Of a DNA stretch of 64,000 nt, positions 51,992-60,751 are shown piece by piece (the first letter of the stretch is position 1; each line of letters starts with the position of its first letter). This stretch comes from Flavobacteriales bacterium (lineage in GTDB: Bacteria > Bacteroidota > Bacteroidia > Flavobacteriales_E > Vicingaceae). The notes under the pieces are model-generated. The model did not search any database, was not told the DNA's origin, and saw nothing but the letters and a program-made list of their open reading frames with translations. The DNA is taken from assembly GCA_026196775.1 (NCBI GenBank), contig JAPHUD010000029.1:1-64000 (forward strand), written 5' to 3'. Position numbers and translations under genes: made by a program.

Positions 51992-53560
51992 ATGAAAACA
52001 GATTTTTTAATAATTGGTTCGGGTATAGCGGGTTTGAGTTATGCATATAAAATTGCCGATTATTTTTATCAAAAAAACCAAGTTGTTTCCATTACCATCA
52101 TTACCAAAGTTGATGAAGATGAAAGCAACACTAAGTACGCTCAAGGCGGGATTGCATCGGTAACCAAATCATCTGATAGTTTTGAAAACCATATTAAAGA
52201 TACCTTAATTGCCGGAGATGGCTTGTGTGATGAAGCTGTTGTTAAAATGGTAGTGGAGCAAGCTCCCGAAAGAATTAAGGAATTAATAGATTGGGGAACT
52301 AATTTTGATAAAACTACTCATGGAGATTATGATTTAGCCAAAGAAGGCGGACATTCCGATAATAGAATTTTACATTTTAAAGACTTTACAGGTAACGAAA
52401 TAGAAAGAGCTTTACTCAATAAAGTTTTCAACCATCCTTACATTACGGTTTTAAACCATCATTTTGCTATAGATTTAATTACACAACATCATTTGGGTGA
52501 AAAAGTTACCCGAGCAACATCAAATAAAAAATGTTTTGGAGTGTATGTGTTAAATCGTAGAACGGGAGAAATAAAAGTGTTGAAATCCAAAATTACCTTG
52601 TTGGCAGCGGGAGGGATTGGTCAGGCTTATTTAAACACTACCAACCCAAAAGTAGCAACAGGAGACGGAATTGCTATGGCATACAGAGCAAAAGCTATTA
52701 TTAAAAATATGGAGTTTGTTCAGTTTCATCCTACAGCATTGTATCAACCTAATGTGTCGCCTTCATTTTTAATTTCTGAAGCAGTGCGTGGGGCGGGAGG
52801 AATATTGAGAAATCATAACAACGAAGCTTTTATGGAGCAGTATGATAAAAGAAAGGATTTAGCTCCAAGAGATGTTGTTGCTCGAGCCATTGATGCGGAG
52901 ATGAAAAAACACGGAACTACTAATATGCTGTTAGATGTTTCTCATATTGATAAAACTTCTTTTATTGCTCATTTTCCTACCATTTACAATAAATGTATTG
53001 AAATTGGCTTAGATATTTCAAAAGACTATATACCAGTTGTTCCAGCAGCACATTATTTATGTGGAGGAATTGAAGTAACTAACAATGCCAGAACTTCTAT
53101 AAACAATTTATATGCTTCAGGCGAATGTGCTTTTACAGGTTTACACGGAGCAAATCGTTTGGCTTCTAATTCTTTAATTGAAGCGTTGGTTTATTCTCAT
53201 AATGCTTTTTTAGATAGTGTTAAACAAGTTGAAAATGTTGAATTTCAGGAAGATATTCCTGAATGGAATGATGAAGGTACTACTATGTTTAATGAACATT
53301 TTTTAGTGGAGCAAACCAAAAAAGAGTTACAAACCATATTGAGTAATTATGTCGGTATTGTTCGTTCTGATGAGCGTTTGCAAAGAGCTTTAAATAGATT
53401 GAAATTGATTTATGATGAATCAGAAAAGTTGTATGAGAGCTCTAAATTAAGTGTTGCTATTTGCGAATTGAGAAACTTGAGAAGTATCGCTTATTTGGTT
53501 ACTAAAGCAGCTTCAGAGAGAAAAAACAACGTAGGCTTGCATTACAATGTGGATAATTAG
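51992..53560 (+). CDS. nadB: L-aspartate oxidase
   Basis: The 522-residue FAD enzyme makes iminoaspartate for NAD synthesis. It has FLIIGSGIAGLSYA, KYAQGGIASV, GGHSDNRILHFKDFTG, LLAAGGIGQAY, EFVQFHPTALY, FLISEAVRGAGG, PAAHYLCGGIEV and GECAFTGLHGANRLASNSL in pieces. The last codons (NVGLHYNVDN then TAG) lie inside a 31-bp sequence that is repeated at 55241-55271; in that copy the frame would read one codon further (Val) to TAA. The present stop was thus probably formed by an insertion. Confidence 0.96.
   Translation: MKTDFLIIGSGIAGLSYAYKIADYFYQKNQVVSITIITKVDEDESNTKYAQGGIASVTKSSDSFENHIKDTLIAGDGLCDEAVVKMVVEQAPERIKELIDWGTNFDKTTHGDYDLAKEGGHSDNRILHFKDFTGNEIERALLNKVFNHPYITVLNHHFAIDLITQHHLGEKVTRATSNKKCFGVYVLNRRTGEIKVLKSKITLLAAGGIGQAYLNTTNPKVATGDGIAMAYRAKAIIKNMEFVQFHPTALYQPNVSPSFLISEAVRGAGGILRNHNNEAFMEQYDKRKDLAPRDVVARAIDAEMKKHGTTNMLLDVSHIDKTSFIAHFPTIYNKCIEIGLDISKDYIPVVPAAHYLCGGIEVTNNARTSINNLYASGECAFTGLHGANRLASNSLIEALVYSHNAFLDSVKQVENVEFQEDIPEWNDEGTTMFNEHFLVEQTKKELQTILSNYVGIVRSDERLQRALNRLKLIYDESEKLYESSKLSVAICELRNLRSIAYLVTKAASERKNNVGLHYNVDN
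53527..53557. repeat. 31-bp direct repeat, left copy (nadB 3' end)
   Basis: The sequence starting CAACGTAGGCTTGC and ending ATGTGGATAAT is identical to 55241-55271. It is within the nadB coding region and ends just before the TAG stop. The two copies bound the CHAP-VanW segment. Confidence 0.95.
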
Positions 53561-53780
53561 CCCCCTAATCCCCCGAAGGGGGACTTTTCCAACGCACAAA
53601 GCCAATTATTGCTGTCATTCAGGAGGAATCTTGTTGAGTAGTGGCAATGAAGTGCCAAATACCAACATGAGCAAACTTGAAAGGAGAAAATACAAAAGCT
53701 CTGATTTGTAAGCTATTTTTTTTATTTTTGAAATAAATAATGGTGATACTTCAAATCTTTAGTCAAAAAACACACTACTA
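53558..53780. other. Left end of the inserted segment, with repeat-like hairpin
   Basis: The first bases hold CCCCC-GAA-GGGGG (53570-53582), a GC-rich hairpin of a type widespread in Bacteroidota intergenic DNA, then a GTCATTCAGGAGGAATCT fragment (near 53618-53635) related to the elements at 42985 and 58265. TATTTTTG at 53723-53730 is a possible -7 box for the CHAP gene. No gene is seen. Confidence 0.45.
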
Positions 53781-54371
53781 TTGAAAATAAGACTTTGGAC
53801 ATATTTATTAATTGGAATACTCATTTTGAGTTTTGTTGGAATTTGGGGTTTTAATAAACTTAACTTTAATACAGAATTAAATGTTGGGCAGCAAGTTGAC
53901 AGTTTAAATGGTGTAGTTGTTTATTATAATGGTGGCGTTGGAAATGTAATAGGACGAAATACGACAACTACAGGCTATAATTTAGGTTTGAAATATCAAT
54001 GTGTTGAATTTGTGAAACGGTATTATTATGAATATTTGAAACACGAAATGCCAGATAGTTATGGACACGCAAAGGACTTTTTTAATAAAACATTAGCGGA
54101 TGGAAAGTATAATAAACAACGGAACTTAACTCAATTCACTAATCCTAGTAAAGAGAAACCTAAACTCGATGATTTACTGGTGTTTGATGGAACAACTTTT
54201 AATAAATATGGGCATGTTGCAATAGTTTCAAAAGTTATGGATGATGAAATTGAAATTATACAGCAAAATCCTGGTCCGAATGGAAAATCAAGAGTTATTT
54301 TTAAACTTAAAAATAAAAACGGTGAATGGACAATTAAAAATGACCGAATTTTAGGATGGTTAAGAAAATAG
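53781..54371 (+). CDS. CHAP-domain cell-wall amidase/peptidase, membrane anchored
   Basis: The 196-residue protein starts with TTG (no ATG is in frame before conserved sequence) and has an N-terminal membrane segment or signal (LWTYLLIGILILSFVGIWGF). The CHAP domain has the catalytic Cys in KYQCVEFVKRYYY and His in KYGHVAIVSKV, followed by IQQNPGP. CHAP enzymes cut peptidoglycan or related amide bonds outside the cytoplasmic membrane. The gene lies with the VanW gene between 31-bp direct repeats, so it was probably acquired together with it. Confidence 0.87.
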   Translation: MKIRLWTYLLIGILILSFVGIWGFNKLNFNTELNVGQQVDSLNGVVVYYNGGVGNVIGRNTTTTGYNLGLKYQCVEFVKRYYYEYLKHEMPDSYGHAKDFFNKTLADGKYNKQRNLTQFTNPSKEKPKLDDLLVFDGTTFNKYGHVAIVSKVMDDEIEIIQQNPGPNGKSRVIFKLKNKNGEWTIKNDRILGWLRK

Positions 54372-54420
54372 ATGAATTACTTATGGAAAAATATACTCTT
54401 TTATTAATTGTATTATCACT

Positions 54421-55248
54421 TTGAAAAAGAGAAAACTACTTAGTCAAAGACATCCCTTCTTATACTTCATAGCTGTATGGATGAGACGAATTAAACGTTA
54501 TGCTGATTGGTGTTTTGATAATAAAAAATACGCAAAAATCCGAACCCAGGAAAAGCTTAATTTTAGAGTAAAAAAACATCAATCTGTTTTATTAAAAAAA
54601 CTTGGAGATAGCGATATGCAGTTGCAGATTAACAAAGTTACCAACTTGAAAATTGCAACGAAACAAATTAATGGCATTTTAATTCGCCCAGGAGAAACTT
54701 TTTCATTCTGTAAACTTGTTGGGTTACCTACAAAACGAAAAGGATATTTACTTGGAATGGAACTATCTTTTGGAAAAGCAAAGGCAGGAGTTGGTGGTGG
54801 AATTTGTCAAATTTCAAATTTAATTCATTGGCTTGTTATTCATAGTTCGTTAACAGTAACTGAACGCTATCATCATTCATTTGATCCATTTCCGGACGAT
54901 GGAAGAGTTTTACCATTTGGTAGTGGTGCAACAGTTTTTTATAATTATCGTGATTATCAATTTACAAATAACACTGACTTCACCTTTCAAATAAATTTAT
55001 GGTTTACAGACAAATGTTTAGAAGGAGAACTTCGTATTGACACCGAACTTGACTATGCTTACCATGTGATTGAAAAAGACCATCAATTTATAAAAATTGA
55101 CGGACAGTTTTATAGAAAAAATGAAATCTGGCGTAATAAAATTTTAAAATTTAAAAGCGGGGAAATTGTTCAAACAGAATTAATAACAAAAAATTTTGCA
55201 AGAGTAACATATACTCCAGAAAAGTATATAGAAAAAGAAGCAACGTAG
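54421..55248 (+). CDS. VanW family protein
   Basis: The 275-residue protein starts with TTG and matches the VanW family, including the N-terminal part KKRKLLSQRHPFLYF, the NKVTNLKIATKQINGILIRPGE region in pieces, GVGGGICQISNL, TERYHHSFDPFP and YRKNEIWRNK. VanW lies in some vancomycin resistance operons, but its biochemical role is unknown and it is not sufficient for resistance. The last codons and the TAG stop (GCA ACG TAG) use bases of the right 31-bp repeat, so its C-terminus was formed at the junction. Confidence 0.9.
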   Translation: MKKRKLLSQRHPFLYFIAVWMRRIKRYADWCFDNKKYAKIRTQEKLNFRVKKHQSVLLKKLGDSDMQLQINKVTNLKIATKQINGILIRPGETFSFCKLVGLPTKRKGYLLGMELSFGKAKAGVGGGICQISNLIHWLVIHSSLTVTERYHHSFDPFPDDGRVLPFGSGATVFYNYRDYQFTNNTDFTFQINLWFTDKCLEGELRIDTELDYAYHVIEKDHQFIKIDGQFYRKNEIWRNKILKFKSGEIVQTELITKNFARVTYTPEKYIEKEAT

Positions 55249-55271
55249 GCTTGCATTACAATGTGGATAAT
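55241..55271. repeat. 31-bp direct repeat, right copy
   Basis: Identical to 53527-53557. Read in the nadB frame it continues GTG TAA, which would give the nadB ending ...VDNV; this is probably the original nadB 3' end left behind by the insertion. It also supplies the VanW stop codon. Confidence 0.95.
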
Positions 55272-55280
55272 GTGTAAACT

Positions 55281-55964
55281 TTAACTATAAAAAGCCCTTA
55301 TAATTTCCGAAAGAGCGTCTATATCCACTTTCTCTATAGGGTGTTTGGAATTAGGCAATAACTCAAAAGTAGCATGAGGTAATAGTTGAGCAACATGATT
55401 GGTTTCTGTTTTGCTTACCATTTCATCTTGATCTGCTAATAACATTTTTACGGGGTGTTGAATAAGTTTAAATTCTTCATCTTTAAGTACATTCTTGTTT
55501 CCCATTGCTATCATCATGTTGGCAGTTTTTTCCAAAACTATTTTCCAATCGTTGGGATAATGACGGTCTTTTAATATTGCTGCAAAAGCAGGGATTTTTT
55601 CTTCAATTTTATCAGCTACTAACATTTTTGTTTCTTTAGCAGCAATTTCGGGAGTCCAGCTTAATTTAGTTCCCAAAGTAATAATTTTACCTACTTTTTC
55701 CGGATGATGTTTTGCTAAATATAAAGCTACATAGCCTCCCATACTGTAACCAAAAATATCAATGGCTTCAATTTTTTGTTGCTCTAAATAAACTAAAACA
55801 TCATCAGCAAACTGAGGAATGTTAAAGTTTTCTTTAAACACTTCCCCTCCATGTCCTGAAAAATTTAATAAATGAATATTAAATTGATTGTTTAACAAAG
55901 ACGCTAAGGAATTAAATTGCGATTTACTTCCAATAGCACCATGAAGAATTAATAAATTTTTCAT
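55281..55964 (-). CDS. Alpha/beta hydrolase
   Basis: The 227-residue protein has the alpha/beta hydrolase fold: LLILHGAIGSKSQF with the oxyanion loop HG, the nucleophile elbow GYSMGG (Ser near residue 73), KMLLADQDEMV with the acid and NSKHPIEKV with the His. It resembles MenH- or BioH-like small esterases; the substrate is unknown. Its start is 7 bp from the E1 stop, so it is in the same transcript as the 2-oxoacid dehydrogenase gene. Confidence 0.88.
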   Translation of the reverse strand: MKNLLILHGAIGSKSQFNSLASLLNNQFNIHLLNFSGHGGEVFKENFNIPQFADDVLVYLEQQKIEAIDIFGYSMGGYVALYLAKHHPEKVGKIITLGTKLSWTPEIAAKETKMLVADKIEEKIPAFAAILKDRHYPNDWKIVLEKTANMMIAMGNKNVLKDEEFKLIQHPVKMLLADQDEMVSKTETNHVAQLLPHATFELLPNSKHPIEKVDIDALSEIIRAFYS

Positions 55965-55971
55965 TTAAAGC

Positions 55972-58065
55972 TTAGTAATTCAGCAATTGTTTTAATGCTG
56001 CTGCAACTTTATCTCCATTAGGCAATAAAGTGGCTTCTAAAATAGAGTTTAGCGGAATAGCAGGAGTATCTATTGAGCCTACGATTTCTATTGGAGCATC
56101 TAAATCTCTAAAACAGTTTTTCTGAATACGTGCCGCTAAGCCAAGTGTAAATGACGATTCAATAGATTCTTCAGTAACCAACAACACTTTGTTGTGTTTT
56201 TTGGTGGCTGCATACATGGCTTCTTCATCCAAAGGGTTAAGTGTTCTTAAATCAATAATTTCTACCTGACCTTTAAATTGTTTAGCAGCTTCTAAACTCC
56301 AATAAACACCTCTTCCATAAGTGATAATAACCGCACTTTCGCCATTGTTAATTTTATCTGCATCAGCTTCAATAACCGTTCTGGCTTTCCCAAAAGGAAT
56401 AACATAATCTTCATCCGGTTCTACGGTTTTAGCACCTTCAGTTCCTTTAATTTTACTCCAATATAAGCCTTTATGTTCAAAAATCACTACCGGATTAGGG
56501 TCGTAATAAGCTGATTTTAGCAAGCCTTTTAAATCTGCACCCGTTGATGGATAGGCTACTTTTACGCCTCTAATGTTGGTAACCACAGATTCCACACTTG
56601 AAGAGTGATAAGGCCCCCCCGAGCCATAAGCTCCGATAGGTACTCTTAAAATCATGCTAGCAGGCCATTTTCCATCAGATAGGTAATACGAACGACTTAA
56701 CTCTGTAAACAATTGGTTAAGTCCTGGCCAAATGTAATCAGCAAACTGGACTTCAACAATAGGTCTTAAACCCACAGCAGCCATTCCAACGGTACTTCCA
56801 ACAATAAAAGCTTCTTGAATAGGCGTATTAAACACCCTGTTTTCGCCAAACTGTTGAGCCAAGGTAGCTGCCTCACGGAAAACACCGCCTAATCTGCCAC
56901 CAACATCTTGTCCGTACAACAGACATTCTTTATGTTTACTCATTAATTCTCTAACGGCAAATAAGGCAGAATCTACCATTACAGTTTTTTCTTTTCCTGC
57001 TGGTTCTCTCACTCCTTTTTCTTCTGTAATTGGAGTAGGAGCAAAGCAATGTGTAGTTAAGTCTTCCGGAGAAGGATCTTCTTCTTTTAGAGCTGCTTGA
57101 TATTCTTTCTCTACCAATTCTTTGGCTTTGCCTTCAATCGCTAACAATTCAAATTTTTGAATGCCAGATTTTTCGGCTAAAGCTTTTAATTTTGGGAATG
57201 GATCTCTTTTGGCAGCTTCTTCTAAATCATCTCGGTACCATTCTTTTCTAACTCCTGATGTGTGGTGGTTTAATAAGGGTACTTTAGCATGTATAATAAA
57301 AGGTCGTCTTTCTTTTCTTACAATTTCAATCACTTCAGCGACCGTTTCGTAGGCAGTATCGAACTCAGTACCATCTATGGTTCTTACATCCATGCCTTTA
57401 AAACCTTTAGCAAAATGGGTAATATCTTGAGCTCTGGTTTCTTTTGCGTTGGCAGAAATATCCCAATCATTATCTTGTACCAAGTAAATAATAGGTAATT
57501 TTTTTAGTACTGCCATCTGAAAAGCTTCAGAAACTTCGCCTTCAGTACAAGAAGCATCTCCTAAGCTACAAACAACAACAGGATTTTCGCCTTTGTAATC
57601 TTCGGCTAAACCTTCTTTTTCTTTGTATTGAAGTCCCATAGCAACGCCTGTGGCAGGAATAGCTTGCATTCCTGTTGCAGAAGATTGATGAGGTATTTTT
57701 GGTTTGTCATCGTCTCTTAAACTTGGGTGAGAATAATAGGTTCTACCACCTGAAAAAGGGTCATTTTTTTTGGCTAATAATTGTAACATGAGTTGGAAGG
57801 GAGTCATACCAATTCCCAACAAAATACTATCATCACGGTAATAAGGGAAAACAAAATCTTGAGGTTTTAGCTGCATACCCATTGCCAACTGTATGGCTTC
57901 ATGACCACGAGAAGTAGCATGAACATATTTAGCAGTTATTTCTTTGTTGGCTTCGTACAACTCTGTGAGTGCTTTAGCGGTACTCATTAACTGAAAAGCT
58001 TGTTGTACAATATCTTTAGATAAACTTGTTTTACTTTTTTCTTTTTCTTCTTTTGCTATCGCCAT
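55972..58065 (-). CDS. 2-oxoacid dehydrogenase E1 component, fused alpha and beta subunits
   Basis: The 697-residue protein joins the E1 alpha domain (about 1-350) and E1 beta domain (about 360-697) in one chain, as is common in Bacteroidota. The alpha part has the thiamine pyrophosphate motif GDASCTEGEVSEA near 168 and DISANAKETRAQD; the beta part has LYGQDVGGRLGGVFREA, EVQFADYIWPGLNQL and GAYGSGGPYHSSS. It most resembles branched-chain 2-oxoacid (2-oxoisovalerate) dehydrogenase E1. The E2/E3 genes are not in the window. Confidence 0.93.
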   Translation of the reverse strand: MAIAKEEKEKSKTSLSKDIVQQAFQLMSTAKALTELYEANKEITAKYVHATSRGHEAIQLAMGMQLKPQDFVFPYYRDDSILLGIGMTPFQLMLQLLAKKNDPFSGGRTYYSHPSLRDDDKPKIPHQSSATGMQAIPATGVAMGLQYKEKEGLAEDYKGENPVVVCSLGDASCTEGEVSEAFQMAVLKKLPIIYLVQDNDWDISANAKETRAQDITHFAKGFKGMDVRTIDGTEFDTAYETVAEVIEIVRKERRPFIIHAKVPLLNHHTSGVRKEWYRDDLEEAAKRDPFPKLKALAEKSGIQKFELLAIEGKAKELVEKEYQAALKEEDPSPEDLTTHCFAPTPITEEKGVREPAGKEKTVMVDSALFAVRELMSKHKECLLYGQDVGGRLGGVFREAATLAQQFGENRVFNTPIQEAFIVGSTVGMAAVGLRPIVEVQFADYIWPGLNQLFTELSRSYYLSDGKWPASMILRVPIGAYGSGGPYHSSSVESVVTNIRGVKVAYPSTGADLKGLLKSAYYDPNPVVIFEHKGLYWSKIKGTEGAKTVEPDEDYVIPFGKARTVIEADADKINNGESAVIITYGRGVYWSLEAAKQFKGQVEIIDLRTLNPLDEEAMYAATKKHNKVLLVTEESIESSFTLGLAARIQKNCFRDLDAPIEIVGSIDTPAIPLNSILEATLLPNGDKVAAALKQLLNY

Positions 58066-58359
58066 TACTTAAACCTTTTTTTACGAATGGTAAAGTTAAG
58101 TAAATAGATTAAAAATTTAACCCTCTATAAAATATTAACCGTTTTGAGATTTTATTTTAAAAAATATTGACTAAGTAGAAAGTGGAAAGTTTATAAAGTA
58201 GAAAGTTAAATTTATTTTCGTGTCATTCTGGAAGAAACTATCTGGAATATTAGTTACTGTCGTCATTCCTGAAATTTTTGAGGCACGAAAAAATTATCAG
58301 GAATCTTTTGAAGGAGTATTAGGTGTTATTGTAAATCTCGACCAGTTTAGGAGTATTAA
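58066..58359. repeat. Spacer with AAAGTTTATAAAGT runs and a GTCATTC hairpin element
   Basis: No gene is seen. It holds the spacer AGTAGAAAGTGGAAAGTTTATAAAGTAGAAAGTT (near 58175-58208; overall similar to the run near 15949) and two GTCATTC elements. The second forms ATTCCTGA (58265-58272) paired with TCAGGAAT (58297-58304). The same element at 42985-43026 has compensating changes in its stem. Confidence 0.55.
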
Positions 58360-59361
58360 TTAAAAATTAAATTTTTGGTCACCTGTGTATTTTGTATATT
58401 GCAATGAAAGTATTTTTTTTTTAGAGGTACTTCTAACTATGGAAGAAACTTTCATTATTAAAGGTTTTACTACTTTTGATTTTAATTTAAGATGTTCTGA
58501 AATACCATATACTATGTTAGTTGAATATATTTCGAATCCCTCAGTATTTATCTCATCAACAACTTGAATGTCTGGTAATTTATCTTTCGGTTCTTCTCCA
58601 ACAGAAAACATAGCGGGACAATCAGCAATTTTATAAATAGACTGCCAAAATTTAAGTTCATGATTATTTATCGAACCATGATGTGGTATTTGAATAAGAT
58701 GAAACTCTCTTTTACGAGTAGAATAATAATTGATTAATGATTTAAAAGCTTTTTTTGGTGCATCAGATGTTAAAAGAATAGACTTATTATCTTTCTGAAG
58801 TTCAATAACTGTACTATAAATATTAAAATCAGGTTTACTTTTATTAATCTTTGCAAGATGTTTTCCCAATGATTTTGCAATTGACATTGTCTCATGATGA
58901 AGTGGTCTTAAAAAGTTCATTTCGAATTCACTAAATGATTTAGAAGGTGTGTCACTACTTAAATGTGATGATTTTTTTATTGTTTGATTAGCTTGATGTC
59001 GTTTTTTGCTTTGCTTTGTTAAATATTCAAAAAACTCTTTTAAACCGTTTGCTTTAGAATACGAATAATCTGAATAAGCATATGTAATTGCAGTATCAAA
59101 AGTAAAACTAAGTTCTTTTATGATTACATCATTGTTCTCACAAAAATTAAATAAATCTATTATTCCTGAGAAATGATCAAAATGTGGATGAGAAATGATA
59201 ATAAATTCAATTTCTTTAATATTATTTTTAGCAATATGCTGGAGTGTCGGATTGTTTTTGTCAGAATGACAGTCAATTAAGCCTATTTTAGGTTCGTCAT
59301 CTTGATTCCATTTGATAATAATAGAATCTCCTTGGTTAACATCTTTAAATTCAATTTCCAA
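58360..59361 (-). CDS. ComEC-like metallo-beta-lactamase-fold hydrolase
   Basis: The 333-residue protein has the ComEC-type MBL order: VNQGDSIIIKW (8-18), the metal motif HPHFDH (58-63), LLTSDAP (196-202) and PHHGS (226-230). The membrane and DNA-entry parts of ComEC are absent, so this is a soluble hydrolase, perhaps a nuclease or phosphodiesterase. Residues 115-145 form a charged insertion. It is the last gene of a compact three-gene minus-strand operon (3 bp after the gene before). MBL proteins of this type occur in some phage defence loci; this link is inference. Confidence 0.85.
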   Translation of the reverse strand: MEIEFKDVNQGDSIIIKWNQDDEPKIGLIDCHSDKNNPTLQHIAKNNIKEIEFIIISHPHFDHFSGIIDLFNFCENNDVIIKELSFTFDTAITYAYSDYSYSKANGLKEFFEYLTKQSKKRHQANQTIKKSSHLSSDTPSKSFSEFEMNFLRPLHHETMSIAKSLGKHLAKINKSKPDFNIYSTVIELQKDNKSILLTSDAPKKAFKSLINYYSTRKREFHLIQIPHHGSINNHELKFWQSIYKIADCPAMFSVGEEPKDKLPDIQVVDEINTEGFEIYSTNIVYGISEHLKLKSKVVKPLIMKVSSIVRSTSKKKILSLQYTKYTGDQKFNF

Positions 59362-59364
59362 TTT

Positions 59365-59898
59365 TTAAAAAAATATATCAGAGTTGGTAATATGACTAAA
59401 GTCAACTGAAGGAAAGTCATCTCTTTTTAAACTATCTGATGCATCTGTCATTACCAAACGTTGTTCTCTAGCTCGTTCATAACATTTAATTTTGAAAAAC
59501 TTAATTGAATTTAAATCATATCCTTCGAAAAACTTTAGACCATATTCTTGTTCTTCTACTACTTCTTCATCAAGAATTACTTCTAAAAGGATTGAAGTCT
59601 TATTTATTTCTGTAATACGAGCTGGAAAAACACTGATTAATTTCCAGTCATTTAAGAAGGAAGAACCCTCAGAGTCTATAGTAAATGATTTCTTTCTTTT
59701 GTCAGTTGATTCGAACTGATTTTTTATTTTAGCATTTAATGGTGAGGTTTTGTTTTCAAATGTTGTCTCTATTGATTCTATCTTTCTAAAATCAATAATT
59801 TGTTTGGCTTCATGGATGTTTTTCATCAAATCTTTGAAGATGTCTTCATGATCTTCATCTTTTGGAATTGATGATTGTAATTTTTCTTCAGTAAGCAT
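59365..59898 (-). CDS. Unknown protein, middle gene of MBL operon
   Basis: The 177-residue protein has an acidic helical N-terminal part (1-75) and a beta-rich C-terminal part with VFPARITEINKTSILLEVILD and EQEYGLKFFEG that looks like a small beta-barrel or sandwich. No signal peptide or known motif is seen. It is 2 bp from the gene before and 3 bp from the MBL gene, so the three products probably act together. Confidence 0.7.
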   Translation of the reverse strand: MLTEEKLQSSIPKDEDHEDIFKDLMKNIHEAKQIIDFRKIESIETTFENKTSPLNAKIKNQFESTDKRKKSFTIDSEGSSFLNDWKLISVFPARITEINKTSILLEVILDEEVVEEQEYGLKFFEGYDLNSIKFFKIKCYERAREQRLVMTDASDSLKRDDFPSVDFSHITNSDIFF

Positions 59899-59900
59899 AA

Positions 59901-60596
59901 TTAAATTTTGAATTTAGTTATTAAATTATCTACCTCTTTTAGTAAATCTCTATAACTAGATTTACTGAACGATTTAATAGGTCTTTTAATCATAATATCT
60001 GCAATATATCCTTGTCGATTTATAAGTAAATCATTATTATAATCTGTTTCAAATGGAGATAAATCAAATTTTTTAATATCAGAAGAATTAAAATTACCAA
60101 AAGTAACTTTCGAAGTGTTTTCTCCTTCTCCTTCGTCAAACACAATAGCAAAATCATTATAATTTGGAAAAGGTGAAAATTTAATAAATTTACTACTTTT
60201 AATTGACTCATTCTTTAATTCACATGGTTCAATACCTTCTTTAAAAAGATGAACAGCTAGTATTTGTACTGTATGTCGTGTTAAATGACCAAATCCTATA
60301 ATTTCTCTAATAGAACTCAATATTCGATTAAACACATCCCATTGAGGACTCCCAGATTTTGTAAAATCCATGGGATCTCCTTCATACATCATTCTTACAG
60401 CATTTTTACTACAATGAACAACAAAGTTTAAATCAGTAAAAACTAATTTAATAGACTCATCTAATGTGCCAACATTTTCTAGCCCATACCTCAAGTTAGG
60501 TTCTTTAAAAATTGGAGCAATTTTGTTTCTGTATTCTTCTTGAAAAGTCAGAATATGAGTGAACTCAACATCATATTGTATCCTTCGTATTTTCAT
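59901..60596 (-). CDS. Unknown protein, first gene of MBL operon
   Basis: The 231-residue protein is alpha/beta, with no signal peptide. Strand-like segments (KIRRIQYDVEFTHIL, IKLVFTDLNFVVHCSKNAVRMMYEG) are followed by a helix (WDVFNRILSSIREIIGFG). The pattern distantly recalls the TIGR04255 group of sporadic proteins, but I would not assign it. It starts the operon; its upstream region has AT-rich sequence with a TAAATTTA-like box near 60615-60622, a weak promoter candidate. Confidence 0.7.
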   Translation of the reverse strand: MKIRRIQYDVEFTHILTFQEEYRNKIAPIFKEPNLRYGLENVGTLDESIKLVFTDLNFVVHCSKNAVRMMYEGDPMDFTKSGSPQWDVFNRILSSIREIIGFGHLTRHTVQILAVHLFKEGIEPCELKNESIKSSKFIKFSPFPNYNDFAIVFDEGEGENTSKVTFGNFNSSDIKKFDLSPFETDYNNDLLINRQGYIADIMIKRPIKSFSKSSYRDLLKEVDNLITKFKI

Positions 60597-60751
60597 TTTA
60601 ATTAAATGATGAATGTAAATTTAACAAATACTTTCTAAAATAAGCAATATGTTTTTAACTATATTTTACGGATGTAATAAAAATTATTTAGATGCACGCA
60701 AATATATAAATAATATCTTATAAATCAATAACTAATCTTTTTATAGAAAAC

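Noticed and set aside
54421-55248. Vancomycin resistance operon
   Set aside because: Only a VanW homologue is present. No vanH, vanA/B ligase, vanX or vanRS genes are seen, and VanW alone is not known to give resistance.
53527-55271. Insertion sequence or transposon explaining the 31-bp repeats
   Set aside because: No transposase or integrase frame and no terminal inverted repeats are found; 31 bp is far longer than usual target duplications.
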